From: an uncultured Alphaproteobacteria bacterium
GTDB taxonomy: Bacteria > Pseudomonadota > Alphaproteobacteria > Caulobacterales > Caulobacteraceae
Length of the DNA: 64,000 bases
Direction of reading: 5' to 3'
Assembly: GCA_937920085.1 (NCBI GenBank)
Contig: CALETE010000001.1
Coordinates: forward strand, 40,225 to 104,224
Numbering within the stretch: the first letter of the stretch is position 1; each line of letters starts with the position of its first letter. The notes under the pieces are model-generated. The model did no database searches. It was not told where the DNA came from and saw nothing but the letters and a program-made list of their open reading frames with translations. The position numbers and the translations under genes are program-made. Of the stretch, positions 54,194 to 61,793 are shown piece by piece.

Positions 54194-56254
54194 GTGGAGC
54201 AAACGGCAGAGGATTTCTTTCACGAGTTCCGGCAGGACATGCTCGCCGGAGCCGAAGCGAATGGCGAGTTTCAATTGGCCGCCTTCATGGACGGCGTGTC
54301 GGATGAGCTTGTCGAAACGGGCTTCGTCGAGGGCTTCGAGTTCTGCCACTTCCGGGCACAGCGCGGCATGCGTGTGGACGGATACTGGTTCGATGACGAG
54401 GGTGGCCTCGACCTATTCATTGCGGATTTTGAGTGCCGGCCGGAGCTTGGCTCACTGACGCGGACCGATGTGGATGCCGCATTCAAGCGGCTGACCAGCT
54501 TCTTTGAAGCCTCGCTCAAGAAGGATCTCGCCCGCGAGCTTGAAGTCACATCGCCCGAATACGGCCTCGCGCGTCAGATCGTTGACCGCAAGGGCCTTAT
54601 CCAACGGATTAATTTCATCCTGGTCTCGGAGCGCTCTCTCAGCGATCTCGTGAAAAACATGCCCGATGCAGAAGTCGCGGGTGTGCCGGCGAGCTATCAT
54701 ATCTGGGATATCTCGCGGCTGTTCCGCCAGCGCAGCTCGCGGGGCCAGAAGGAAGTCCTCGATCTCGATTTCGAAGGTCTATTCGGGAGCGGGATATCGT
54801 GTCTCCCTGCGCATCTCGGGTCGGACTCTTATCAATCCTATCTCATCGTCATGCCCGCCGACATTCTGGCGACCCTCTACGGAAAGTTTGGAGCGCAGCT
54901 CCTTGAGCAGAACGTGCGCTGCTTCCTTCAGGCCCGCGGCAAGGTCAACCAGGGTATCCGAAGCACGATCATAAACGAGCCTTCGATGTTTTTCGCTTAC
55001 AACAACGGGATCACCGCCACCGCCAAAGCAGTCGAAACAAAAAAGGGTCCGGAAGGCTTGGCGATCACGCGTATTGTCGATCTCCAGATCGTTAATGGCG
55101 GACAGACAACCGCGTCCCTGTTTCACACCAAGCGCCGTGACAAGGCGAAGCTCGACGGAATTTTCGTGCAGATGAAGCTGTCAGTGATCGACAGCGAAGA
55201 AAGCGAAACGGTCGTACCGCTTATTTCTGAATATGCGAACACGCAGAACAAGGTGAATGCGGCGGATTTCTTCTCCAACAGCCCGTTCCACGTGCGGATG
55301 CAGGAGTTCTCGCGTCGGCTTCTCGCACCTGCCCAGCAGGGGTCACAACGCGAAACGAAGTGGTTCTATGAACGGGCTCGCGGCCAGTATGCCGACGCCC
55401 AATCGAAGCTGACACCTGCCGAGCAGCGCAAGTTCAAGGCGGTGAACCCGAAGCCGCAGATGTTCACGAAGACCGACATGGCGAAATTCGAGAACGTCTG
55501 GGACGATCATCCGAAATGGGTGAACTTCGGCGCCCAGAAGAACTTCGCGCGCTACGCGGTGCGTATCGGCACGGAGTGGAAGAAGTCGTCCGATGGCTTC
55601 AATGAATTCTATTTCAAGCGTATCGTTGCTCGGGCGTTGATATTTCGCGCCTGCGAGAAACTCGTGTCTGCACAGCTCTGGTATGGCGGCTACCGCGCCA
55701 ACATCGTCGCCTACACGCTGGCACTCATCAGCGAGATCGTCCGGCGGAAGGGCAAGTCCATGGACTATGGCCGTATCTGGAATGCGCAAGGGATCAACCG
55801 GGCCCTTGAAGACGCCCTGGTCGCGATAGCTAGGGCGGTGAACGATGAGATCATCAAGCCTCCAGCGGCCATCTCCAACATATCAGAATGGTGCAAGAAG
55901 GACGCCTGCTGGACGAGCCTTTTAAGCAAGCTGCCGATGTTCGAAGAGCTGCTGCCGGAGGAGTTTTCCGAGGAGCTGCTTTCGGCCGAGGATCAGGTGT
56001 CCGAGGCCCATACGGCCAAGAAGACACAGAAGGTCGATAACGGGATTGAGGCTCAGCGCCGGGTTCTAGGAATTGCAGCCAATGACTGGGCCAAGGTGCA
56101 TAAGGTACTTTCCGAACGGAAGCTTTTGTCCTCGAAAGAGGCTGGGGTGCTTGGCGTAGCCATGCAGATGCCGCTCAAGCTTCCTACTGAAAAACAATGC
56201 GCTGTTCTGATTGAGACGTTGGAAAAGGCCCGCCGGGAAGGATTTTCGCCATAA
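54194..56254 (+). CDS. AIPR-family protein (686 aa)
   Basis: The AIPR domain is recognisable from MFFAYNNGITATAKAVE and LQIVNGGQTTASLFHTKRRD, and from the NPKPQMFTKTDMAKFENVW segment. The N-terminal ~110 residues (DLFIADFECRPELG) may be a further nuclease-like or binding domain. AIPR proteins are named for abortive-infection phage resistance and frequently accompany Z1 and MORC/MutL genes. GTG 54194 is preceded by AAGGGGGG, a good ribosome-binding site, one base after the previous stop. Confidence 0.9.
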   Translation: MEQTAEDFFHEFRQDMLAGAEANGEFQLAAFMDGVSDELVETGFVEGFEFCHFRAQRGMRVDGYWFDDEGGLDLFIADFECRPELGSLTRTDVDAAFKRLTSFFEASLKKDLARELEVTSPEYGLARQIVDRKGLIQRINFILVSERSLSDLVKNMPDAEVAGVPASYHIWDISRLFRQRSSRGQKEVLDLDFEGLFGSGISCLPAHLGSDSYQSYLIVMPADILATLYGKFGAQLLEQNVRCFLQARGKVNQGIRSTIINEPSMFFAYNNGITATAKAVETKKGPEGLAITRIVDLQIVNGGQTTASLFHTKRRDKAKLDGIFVQMKLSVIDSEESETVVPLISEYANTQNKVNAADFFSNSPFHVRMQEFSRRLLAPAQQGSQRETKWFYERARGQYADAQSKLTPAEQRKFKAVNPKPQMFTKTDMAKFENVWDDHPKWVNFGAQKNFARYAVRIGTEWKKSSDGFNEFYFKRIVARALIFRACEKLVSAQLWYGGYRANIVAYTLALISEIVRRKGKSMDYGRIWNAQGINRALEDALVAIARAVNDEIIKPPAAISNISEWCKKDACWTSLLSKLPMFEELLPEEFSEELLSAEDQVSEAHTAKKTQKVDNGIEAQRRVLGIAANDWAKVHKVLSERKLLSSKEAGVLGVAMQMPLKLPTEKQCAVLIETLEKARREGFSP

Positions 56255-56277
56255 GATCGCAACGCCGCAAACGGAGT

Positions 56278-57032
56278 ATGCCCAGCTCAAACTCGCCATG
56301 GACCGATGCTGAACTGGCCGACGCGGTCGATGCCTACGTTTTTTGCTCAGAGCGCAATCAGTAAGGCTCCCGTTTAGAAGCGAGGCGGCCGCCGAGGCTC
56401 TCCTTGAGGAGGGACTTCCTGCTCGGAACTATGCCTCGTTGAGATACAGGATTCGAAACATCTCAGCAGTGGTGAATAAACTCGGAAGGCCTCTCTTGGC
56501 GGGTTGTTCGCCTGCTGAGCAGGTTGGTGCGGGAGTGCGGCCGAGGATCAAAGCTCTCCTCCTCAGCGGTCCAGATTTCCAGAAAATCCTCAGCGATGCA
56601 GTGTCACGCGAGACGGATGCCAAACTTCTGCGCCCGAGTGATCGGCAGTACGCGCTGGAAGTCCTCACACGGCTCCGGCAAGGCATAGATGACGTTAAGC
56701 GCGAGGTTCTTGGAATTGGCCACAACAATCCGCCCGGGTCCTTCTCTTCAGAGAGCGAACGACGGGTAGCCTTCGACGGTGTTCAGCTCAATATTGCAGC
56801 TATTGAGTCGGAGACAGGGAAGCCAGCGCTAGACGGTGCCGCGGTCGCGGCCCCTTCCGAATGGCTAATTCGATTCGGTGTGAAGATTGCTGCCTGGCTG
56901 GGACGGCGGACCACGAAGTTTGCCGATGTCGCATTGGCAGCGCCAACACCCGCCTTTGTCTTGAAGGTGACGGGCCTACTTCCGATTCTACTTGAAGCAC
57001 TCAGCGCGCTGGCTCGTGCTGTTCCACATTGA
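56278..57032 (+). pseudogene. Frameshifted gene following the AIPR gene
   Basis: An ATG at 56278 opens a frame reading MPSSNSPWTDAELADAVDAYVF that stops after 27 codons at 56364. The other frame, open from 56343 to 57032, continues the same domain: AEALLEEGLPARNYASLRYRIRNISAVVNKLGRPLL. Together they match the N-terminal domain found in HNH/McrA-like restriction proteins (W-T-x-x-E-L…ISAV-x-x-x-L-G). The break lies in the T-run at 56339-56344, where one more T would restore one frame of about 250 codons. It could be a mutation, a sequencing error or translational slippage. The C-terminal part has GIGHNNPP and a hydrophobic end; its role is unknown. Confidence 0.7.
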
Positions 57033-57333
57033 TAATGTGGACGACCTCGCACACTGATTAGTAGTATTTGCTTGTGAGGACGCAGTGATCCCGTTGCGGC
57101 AACGCATTTATACGGTTGATGATGATACAGACCTCAAGGAAGTATAAGAGTCAGGGTGCCATCTTCTGTATGTCGCCTGCGCTCGGGCGAGGTATTTCCT
57201 GCTCGTACTGGCATCGGTCCAGTTTCTAAATTTCTGATCGACTTCTAAGTTTATCACACGCGCGTGTATTGCTCACGTGATGGTATGGTTGACCTCCACC
57301 GGAGCTGTTTCGCTGGCGTTTCGCCGATGGACG
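57033..57333. other. Intergenic region between convergent operons, no gene seen
   Basis: Spacer between the converging Mza-type and ubiquitin-like operons. It holds two palindromes, ACACGCGCGTGT (57256-57267) and TCACGTGA (57273-57280), but no gene. A plus-strand frame at 57277-57531 is antisense to the DUF6527 gene and has no homology. Confidence 0.45.
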
Positions 57334-57687
57334 TCACATCACTTCGTCTCTCCCGCGCGCCCAGACCAAGCGGCCGCTACGAATGAAGAAGTGACTCCGG
57401 CATCCTCTGACGCGCCATACCGAGGGGTGCAAAGTGACGTATGCGTTAGACGCAACGCTAAATTTCCAGGAAGGGGAATCGTTAGGAAGCAGACTGAGTT
57501 GAATTGTTTCTTGGCAGCCGCACGGACATAGAAACGCTGCGCTCCACGGCGTATGTCCCTCTGCGGTTAGGAAATAGATTCGATCTGTCCGCAGCGCTTC
57601 CGGCAAATCTTCGCAAGCCACCGCGCTCCAACGGCGAACGCCAAACAGTCGAAGCAGCCAACTTAATCCATCTTGGAACCGCGTCAT
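57334..57687 (-). CDS. DUF6527 family protein of the ubiquitin-like operon (117 aa)
   Basis: Small cysteine-rich protein. FLCPCGCQETIQLSLLP and VTLHPSVWRVRGCRSHFFI carry the conserved cysteines and histidine of DUF6527, which probably bind a metal ion. The family is found with ThiF/E1 and multi-ubiquitin genes in bacterial ubiquitin-like operons; its function is unproven. ATG 57687 overlaps the E1 stop codon by four bases (57684-57687), which fixes this start over an upstream ATG. It is the last gene of the operon. Confidence 0.82.
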   Translation of the reverse strand: MTRFQDGLSWLLRLFGVRRWSAVACEDLPEALRTDRIYFLTAEGHTPWSAAFLCPCGCQETIQLSLLPNDSPSWKFSVASNAYVTLHPSVWRVRGCRSHFFIRSGRLVWARGRDEVM

Positions 57688-59069
57688 GCCGCATGTTCCA
57701 CCTGGCTTAGTTCCGGCATGCCTAGCAGTGGTACGATATCGCCCCTCCCAACGTGTCGGGCCAGAACTGCGCATTCCAGAGAATCCGTCAGGTGCTCGTA
57801 GATTCCATGGCTGAGACTGATCCGATGGACGGCATACTCCCCATTGGGATCGAGGCGATAGGGATGAATCCGCGCGAGCAATTCGTTAACGGCGAGTGAG
57901 GCTATCAGGCTATTTAACTGGATCACTGCGGGGCGGTCCTCGGCGACGCCCTTTATGTAGCCCTCTTTGCGAAGCGCTTTATACGCTACTGGGTCGACCC
58001 GTGAAAGGCCAGCCGCTCGCACTTCCTCTAGCGTGTAAACGTGGCGACTTAGCAAGCTACCACCGCCAGGTTTCAAGTAATGCACGGTACCGCAAACCTG
58101 ATCCACTCCGCCCTGCCCGTCTGCTTCGAGCTTAACTCCCAGGTCAAAGTAGGGGAGTTGATAGAAGGTCGCGAGGCGGCTCAGGAGATGGCGCCCGTCC
58201 ACACTGTCCATGCAACCGAAGACTACATCGCAGGAGGCAATTGCCGCGATCGCAGCGCGCGAAAATAGACTTGTAGCGTGGGTCTCAACGACGGTCCCAA
58301 ATCCGAGAGCCAGGATCGCGGCGGCAGCTACTTCCACCTTAGAGCGGCTCTTAACTGCGTCGCTCGTTTTGCTGTTCACGATTCGATTGAGGTTCTTCGC
58401 CTCAATTGTATCCGGGTCGACGATCACGAGCTCACCGACGGCATTGCGGGCCAGCTGATCAACCACCACGCTTCCAGTCCCTGAACAACCGACGATGCCA
58501 ATCCGTAGACGGCTAAGCAACTCATAGGTACCTGCGCCGAAGCTTTGTGCCACCCGGACGGCGTGCGCGGGTACAATTGCGCCCGCACTTTCTGCGTCCC
58601 AGAATTTCAAGTCATCGCCGACGAGGCTCACGCGATCGATGGGTAGGAAGTCGTCGTCCACCCACAAGCGTGCGAAAATACGACCGTTCGCGAGCATCAC
58701 TGCGCTCCCGTGAGGCCCTGGAGCCCAGCTATCTATGCTCGGTAACAATTCCCGGTCTGCCGCGTCGTCAATGTCGGAGAATCTGTCAAGATCTACGTGG
58801 CCGTGGATTTTCACGAGTACTTGGCCGCAGCCAGAGGCACGGTGCAAAAGATCGGGCAGCGCGGCGGTAGGCCATGTCACTCGGTCTTGGCTGCGACGGC
58901 AAGACGTATGCGGCACGAGATGGACGTCGTTCACTAATAGGCGCAGGCGCCCTGCGGATACCGCCCTTCCGCAAACGAGAAGTGCAACGGCCTCGAGCCC
59001 GTCGCCAGGGAAGAGGTGATCGCGCAGCTTCTCATGTTGCCGATCGTTGAGGCTCAGGGATGTACGCAA
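57684..59069 (-). CDS. ThiF-family E1-like enzyme with N-terminal JAB-like region (461 aa)
   Basis: The C-terminal domain is an E1-like adenylyltransferase: Rossmann motif RIGIVGCSGTGSVVVDQL, acidic ELVIVDPDTIEAKNLNR, and a lysine-containing KSRSKVEVA, followed by a cysteine-bearing loop VDQVCGTVHYLKPG. It would activate the ubiquitin-like C-terminus with ATP. The first ~150 residues look like a degenerate JAB/JAMM deubiquitinase domain, with HGHVDLDRFSDIDD approximating H-x-H-x10-D. The start is TTG 59069, with AAAAGG eight bases upstream and a 4-base gap from the preceding gene. Fusion of E1 and JAB in one chain is known in bacterial ubiquitin-like operons. Confidence 0.85.
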   Translation of the reverse strand: MRTSLSLNDRQHEKLRDHLFPGDGLEAVALLVCGRAVSAGRLRLLVNDVHLVPHTSCRRSQDRVTWPTAALPDLLHRASGCGQVLVKIHGHVDLDRFSDIDDAADRELLPSIDSWAPGPHGSAVMLANGRIFARLWVDDDFLPIDRVSLVGDDLKFWDAESAGAIVPAHAVRVAQSFGAGTYELLSRLRIGIVGCSGTGSVVVDQLARNAVGELVIVDPDTIEAKNLNRIVNSKTSDAVKSRSKVEVAAAAILALGFGTVVETHATSLFSRAAIAAIASCDVVFGCMDSVDGRHLLSRLATFYQLPYFDLGVKLEADGQGGVDQVCGTVHYLKPGGGSLLSRHVYTLEEVRAAGLSRVDPVAYKALRKEGYIKGVAEDRPAVIQLNSLIASLAVNELLARIHPYRLDPNGEYAVHRISLSHGIYEHLTDSLECAVLARHVGRGDIVPLLGMPELSQVEHAA

Positions 59070-59073
59070 TCAA

Positions 59074-59733
59074 TCAACCTTTTCTCAATTCGCGGGCCAG
59101 CCAGTCGTCAATCAGCGCGAAATGTGTAGCTAGGCTGTCGAGTCCCGGTCGCCAGGGATTTTCACTTGTTCGATGGCGACTCCATCGTTGCCACACCTTG
59201 CCATCGAAACTGTCATCGCTCGTCGCTCCGATCGTGCGGCCATCCGACCGAACCAATGCTGGACTGAAGTAGACCATGTCGATTTGAACGTCGGGGTAAC
59301 CAGGATCTATCCTGATGTTCACATCCACTTTTTCAGTGGTGTAGCCTTGGGGAACTTGCCACCCATAGATAACCACCCGTGGCACACCACCTTCCGCGAT
59401 CAATTCATAGATCAGATTCAAGCTGTCCAACCATTCACGGTCCTCATCTGGCATCGAGAACTGCCGGCGGCCAGCGCCTAGGCCTTCCGTCTGGTCTAGA
59501 GGGAGCGTGACGAATTTCTCTACGCCAGGTTCCCGCAGGTCCACGCGCTCATCCAACTCGAGGCGTCGAGGTTGTCCCTTGCTCTTGAGATAGAGGGCAA
59601 AACGTTCGACTGGAACTTTCCCGGCTAGGACGAGAAGTTCGCGCGCCGATGGTGTTGCGACGCTCGTCTCCAGTTGTTGTTTGTCGATCTGGATTTTGAA
59701 AAGCTCAGGCTCGTGCTTCTTGCTCTCGGTCAT
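59074..59733 (-). CDS. Ubiquitin-like (Multi_ubiq) domain fused to Prok-E2_E-like domain (219 aa)
   Basis: The N-terminal ~75 residues (FKIQIDKQQLETSVATPSA…EILVLAGK-like block, ending EPGVEKFVTLP) match the ubiquitin-like fold of Multi_ubiq proteins. The rest matches the prokaryotic E2 family E: YPDVQIDMVYFSPALVRSDG and VWQRWSRHR…NPWRPGLDSLATHF. No cysteine exists anywhere in the protein, so the E2-like part cannot form a thioester. The protein ends in RKG. ATG 59733 has GAGGAG six bases upstream; ATG 59739 is less well placed. First gene of the operon, which diverges from the sigma-like gene. Confidence 0.85.
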   Translation of the reverse strand: MTESKKHEPELFKIQIDKQQLETSVATPSARELLVLAGKVPVERFALYLKSKGQPRRLELDERVDLREPGVEKFVTLPLDQTEGLGAGRRQFSMPDEDREWLDSLNLIYELIAEGGVPRVVIYGWQVPQGYTTEKVDVNIRIDPGYPDVQIDMVYFSPALVRSDGRTIGATSDDSFDGKVWQRWSRHRTSENPWRPGLDSLATHFALIDDWLARELRKG

Positions 59734-59853
59734 CGACATCTCCTCTGTGTTAACCCTTGTTGCGCGGCGGTGGCTCCGTCACGGACACGAGGTGCTGAAA
59801 GAATTTTCAATGTGCGATGTCCGCGGATACGGTACCGCCACGCATAGGAAGGA

Positions 59854-60432
59854 ATGGGTGCTCCAAACCACATGCTAATTCACTCGGAAAAGCACGCTTC
59901 TCCCGAGGAGCTAGCCCTCGCTTTGGGCACACTGGGTGCGGCAGACTTTGTCCGTCTTGGCCTAATTGCCCGGTTTCGGGCGCGAGGCCTTCCTGAGGTT
60001 GACTGGCGGGATCTCTTGCAGGAGTCCGTTGAGCGCGCACTGACTGGGGCCCGCCGCTGGCCAATAGACGTGCCGCTCCTCGTCTTCCTCGGCCAAACGA
60101 TGCGGAGCGTAGCGAGTGAAGCTTGGCGCCGACGTGCCCAGTTGTCGGTGTCAGCTTATCCTATCGACGATCCAGATGCACCGGATTCGGTCTCCACTTT
60201 GGTCGACTACGCTCCCGACCCGGAGCGCGCTGCTGTGGCCAAGGACCTCGTCAGGCATCTGCACAAAATCTTCGCCGAAGACTCTTTGGCACTCACGGTT
60301 ATCGAGGGACTTGCCGAAGGGCTCGATGCCCGAGAGATCCAGGAACGCACCCCTATGAGTGCAACCGACTATGACAGCACGCGTCGACGGATACGCCGAC
60401 GGATCACCCAAGTTATGCCGGAGTTGCTCTGA
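59854..60432 (+). CDS. RNA polymerase sigma-70-like protein (192 aa)
   Basis: Shaped like a small (ECF-type) sigma factor: a region-2-like part (FVRLGLIARFRARGLPEVDWRDLLQESVERALTGARRW and FLGQTMRSVASEAWRRR) and a region-4-like C-terminal helix-turn-helix (TVIEGLAEGLDAREIQERTPMSATDYDSTRRRIRRRI). Neither region is a textbook match, so a role in transcription is an inference. It is divergent from the ubiquitin-like operon with about 120 bases between, and its start codon lies just after AGGAAGG. Overlaps the next gene by one base (TGATG). Confidence 0.7.
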   Translation: MGAPNHMLIHSEKHASPEELALALGTLGAADFVRLGLIARFRARGLPEVDWRDLLQESVERALTGARRWPIDVPLLVFLGQTMRSVASEAWRRRAQLSVSAYPIDDPDAPDSVSTLVDYAPDPERAAVAKDLVRHLHKIFAEDSLALTVIEGLAEGLDAREIQERTPMSATDYDSTRRRIRRRITQVMPELL

Positions 60433-60803
60433 TGCCCGCCATCTCAAGCCATTTGGATGCTCTCGAGAACATGTTGAGTTTTCTTGAGTCTGAGATCTAC
60501 GCGACACCGGATCGCAGTCTCATGGAGTCCGAAGACCTTCAGGCTGTTGGGGCGGAGGCTCGTCGTATCATTGGTTCCGTCCTAGTCGGGCGGCAGGTGA
60601 ATGCGCCCCGTCCGCGAGCGCACGTGGCAGACAGACGATTGAGTGTAAAGTCGCGCGATCTGGTTCAAAAGTTACTAGTCGCGAGCCCAAGAGCGCGAGA
60701 GATTGCAGGGGCGAAGGAAGTGCGATCTTTGAGCGACGAAGAGTTTGATGCTCTGTTGGAGCGTTTGGCCGGGTCTGGCCTTATTCCCCCACAGGACGCG
60801 TGA
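60432..60803 (+). CDS. Unknown protein coupled to the sigma-like gene (123 aa)
   Basis: Not recognised. A largely helical, charged protein without signal peptide or membrane segment; it ends in a leucine-rich helical stretch (LSDEEFDALLERLAGSGLIP). It starts in the stop codon of the sigma-like gene, so the two are co-translated, as expected for a sigma/anti-sigma-like or accessory pair; however nothing membrane-like or zinc-binding is present to support an anti-sigma call. Confidence 0.6.
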   Translation: MPAISSHLDALENMLSFLESEIYATPDRSLMESEDLQAVGAEARRIIGSVLVGRQVNAPRPRAHVADRRLSVKSRDLVQKLLVASPRAREIAGAKEVRSLSDEEFDALLERLAGSGLIPPQDA

Positions 60804-60833
60804 AGCGCAAAGCAACATGATCGGAGTACAGAA

Positions 60834-61070
60834 ATGAAGATTGTAGAAAAGCCGTTAGCGCGTTCCGGAAAAGTGAAGCGCCCTCGTGACGTGCGGATGG
60901 TCACCAGTGCTCTAGGCAAGCGCGTAAAGGCTGATCGGCTGGATGCGGGCAGTGCCTCATTCGGTGACGAGCTACTCGAGTCTTTCGCTCGAACTGTCAA
61001 TCGCGTGCGCCGCGAGAATAAGGCGCTGTTTGGCCGTCCAGATGGCGCAGGTGATGACAATAAAGCCTAA
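60834..61070 (+). CDS. Small basic protein before the zeta-like kinase gene, possible antitoxin (78 aa)
   Basis: A short charged protein with an N-terminal basic region and a helical C-terminal half (GDELLESFARTVNRVRRENKALFG). GGAG lies eight bases before ATG 60834. Its 3' end overlaps the kinase gene by 17 bases, an arrangement typical of antitoxin-toxin pairs. No known family was recognised, so the antitoxin role rests only on context. Confidence 0.62.
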   Translation: MKIVEKPLARSGKVKRPRDVRMVTSALGKRVKADRLDAGSASFGDELLESFARTVNRVRRENKALFGRPDGAGDDNKA

Positions 61071-61680
61071 CCGTCCGAAGCTCTGGATCGTCGCCGGACC
61101 GAACGGTTCGGGCAAGAGTACCCTCTATGACAGCACTTTGATCGAAGACTTCGGACGCTCTGTTTGGATCATTAATCCAGATCTGCTGACCCAGCGCATC
61201 ATCGACGAAGAATCCCTTTCCCGGGAAGGTGCCAACCTACAGGCAGTCGAGCGTATAATGGCTTGGCTCGTCGCTTCACTGCCCGTCCACCAAACGGTAG
61301 GCGTCGAGACAGTACTTTCAACCGACAAATACCGAGACTTGGTGAAGCGCGCGAAGAGTTACGGCTTCGAAGTCTGCCTGATATACGTAATGCTGCGCTC
61401 GCCAGAGCTGAACGTCGAACGCGTGCGCCTCCGCGTTAAACGTGGTGGGCATGACGTGCCCGAGGAACGCGTGGTCAGCCGCTTTTTCAGGTCACTGTCG
61501 CAACTGCCCTGGTTTCTGGAGGCAGCTCACCGCGCATACATATTCGATAACTCAGGCGCTTCGCCTAAGCTTGTCGCTGCCAAACAAGGCGACGGTGACA
61601 TCGCACTTGATCCCGAGGCTCCGCAAGCGCTTCGCGATGTGTTGCTGGATGCCACGGCTGACCGCGCCACAACGGGCTGA
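61054..61680 (+). CDS. Zeta-toxin-like P-loop kinase (208 aa)
   Basis: P-loop kinase of the zeta toxin/AAA_33 type. The Walker A motif is GPNGSGKS (15-22) in LWIVAGPNGSGKSTLYDS, followed by VWIINPDLLTQRI and the ETVLST segment in place of the zeta substrate loop. VRLRVKRGGHDVPEERVVSRFFRSL resembles the R-x-x-x-GGH-x-V motif of chromosomal zeta-like kinases. Zeta toxins phosphorylate UDP-N-acetylglucosamine or other small molecules; related chromosomal proteins may do other work. The start 61054 (or 61042) overlaps the small upstream gene, consistent with a toxin-antitoxin pair. Confidence 0.8.
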   Translation: MTIKPNRPKLWIVAGPNGSGKSTLYDSTLIEDFGRSVWIINPDLLTQRIIDEESLSREGANLQAVERIMAWLVASLPVHQTVGVETVLSTDKYRDLVKRAKSYGFEVCLIYVMLRSPELNVERVRLRVKRGGHDVPEERVVSRFFRSLSQLPWFLEAAHRAYIFDNSGASPKLVAAKQGDGDIALDPEAPQALRDVLLDATADRATTG

Positions 61681-61793
61681 GGAGCAGGCTCCGCTATAAG
61701 TCCATTGCCTCGAATACCCGCAAGTGCCTAAGTGACAGAATTACTAATGTCGCCTGGAAACGGCTCAGCGCGCACCTGGATGCCTTCGATTGC

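Noticed and set aside
57277..57531. Plus-strand frame of 84 codons near the end of the ubiquitin-like operon
   Set aside because: It overlaps the DUF6527 gene in antisense and shows no homology; DUF6527 has conserved motifs and a coupled start.
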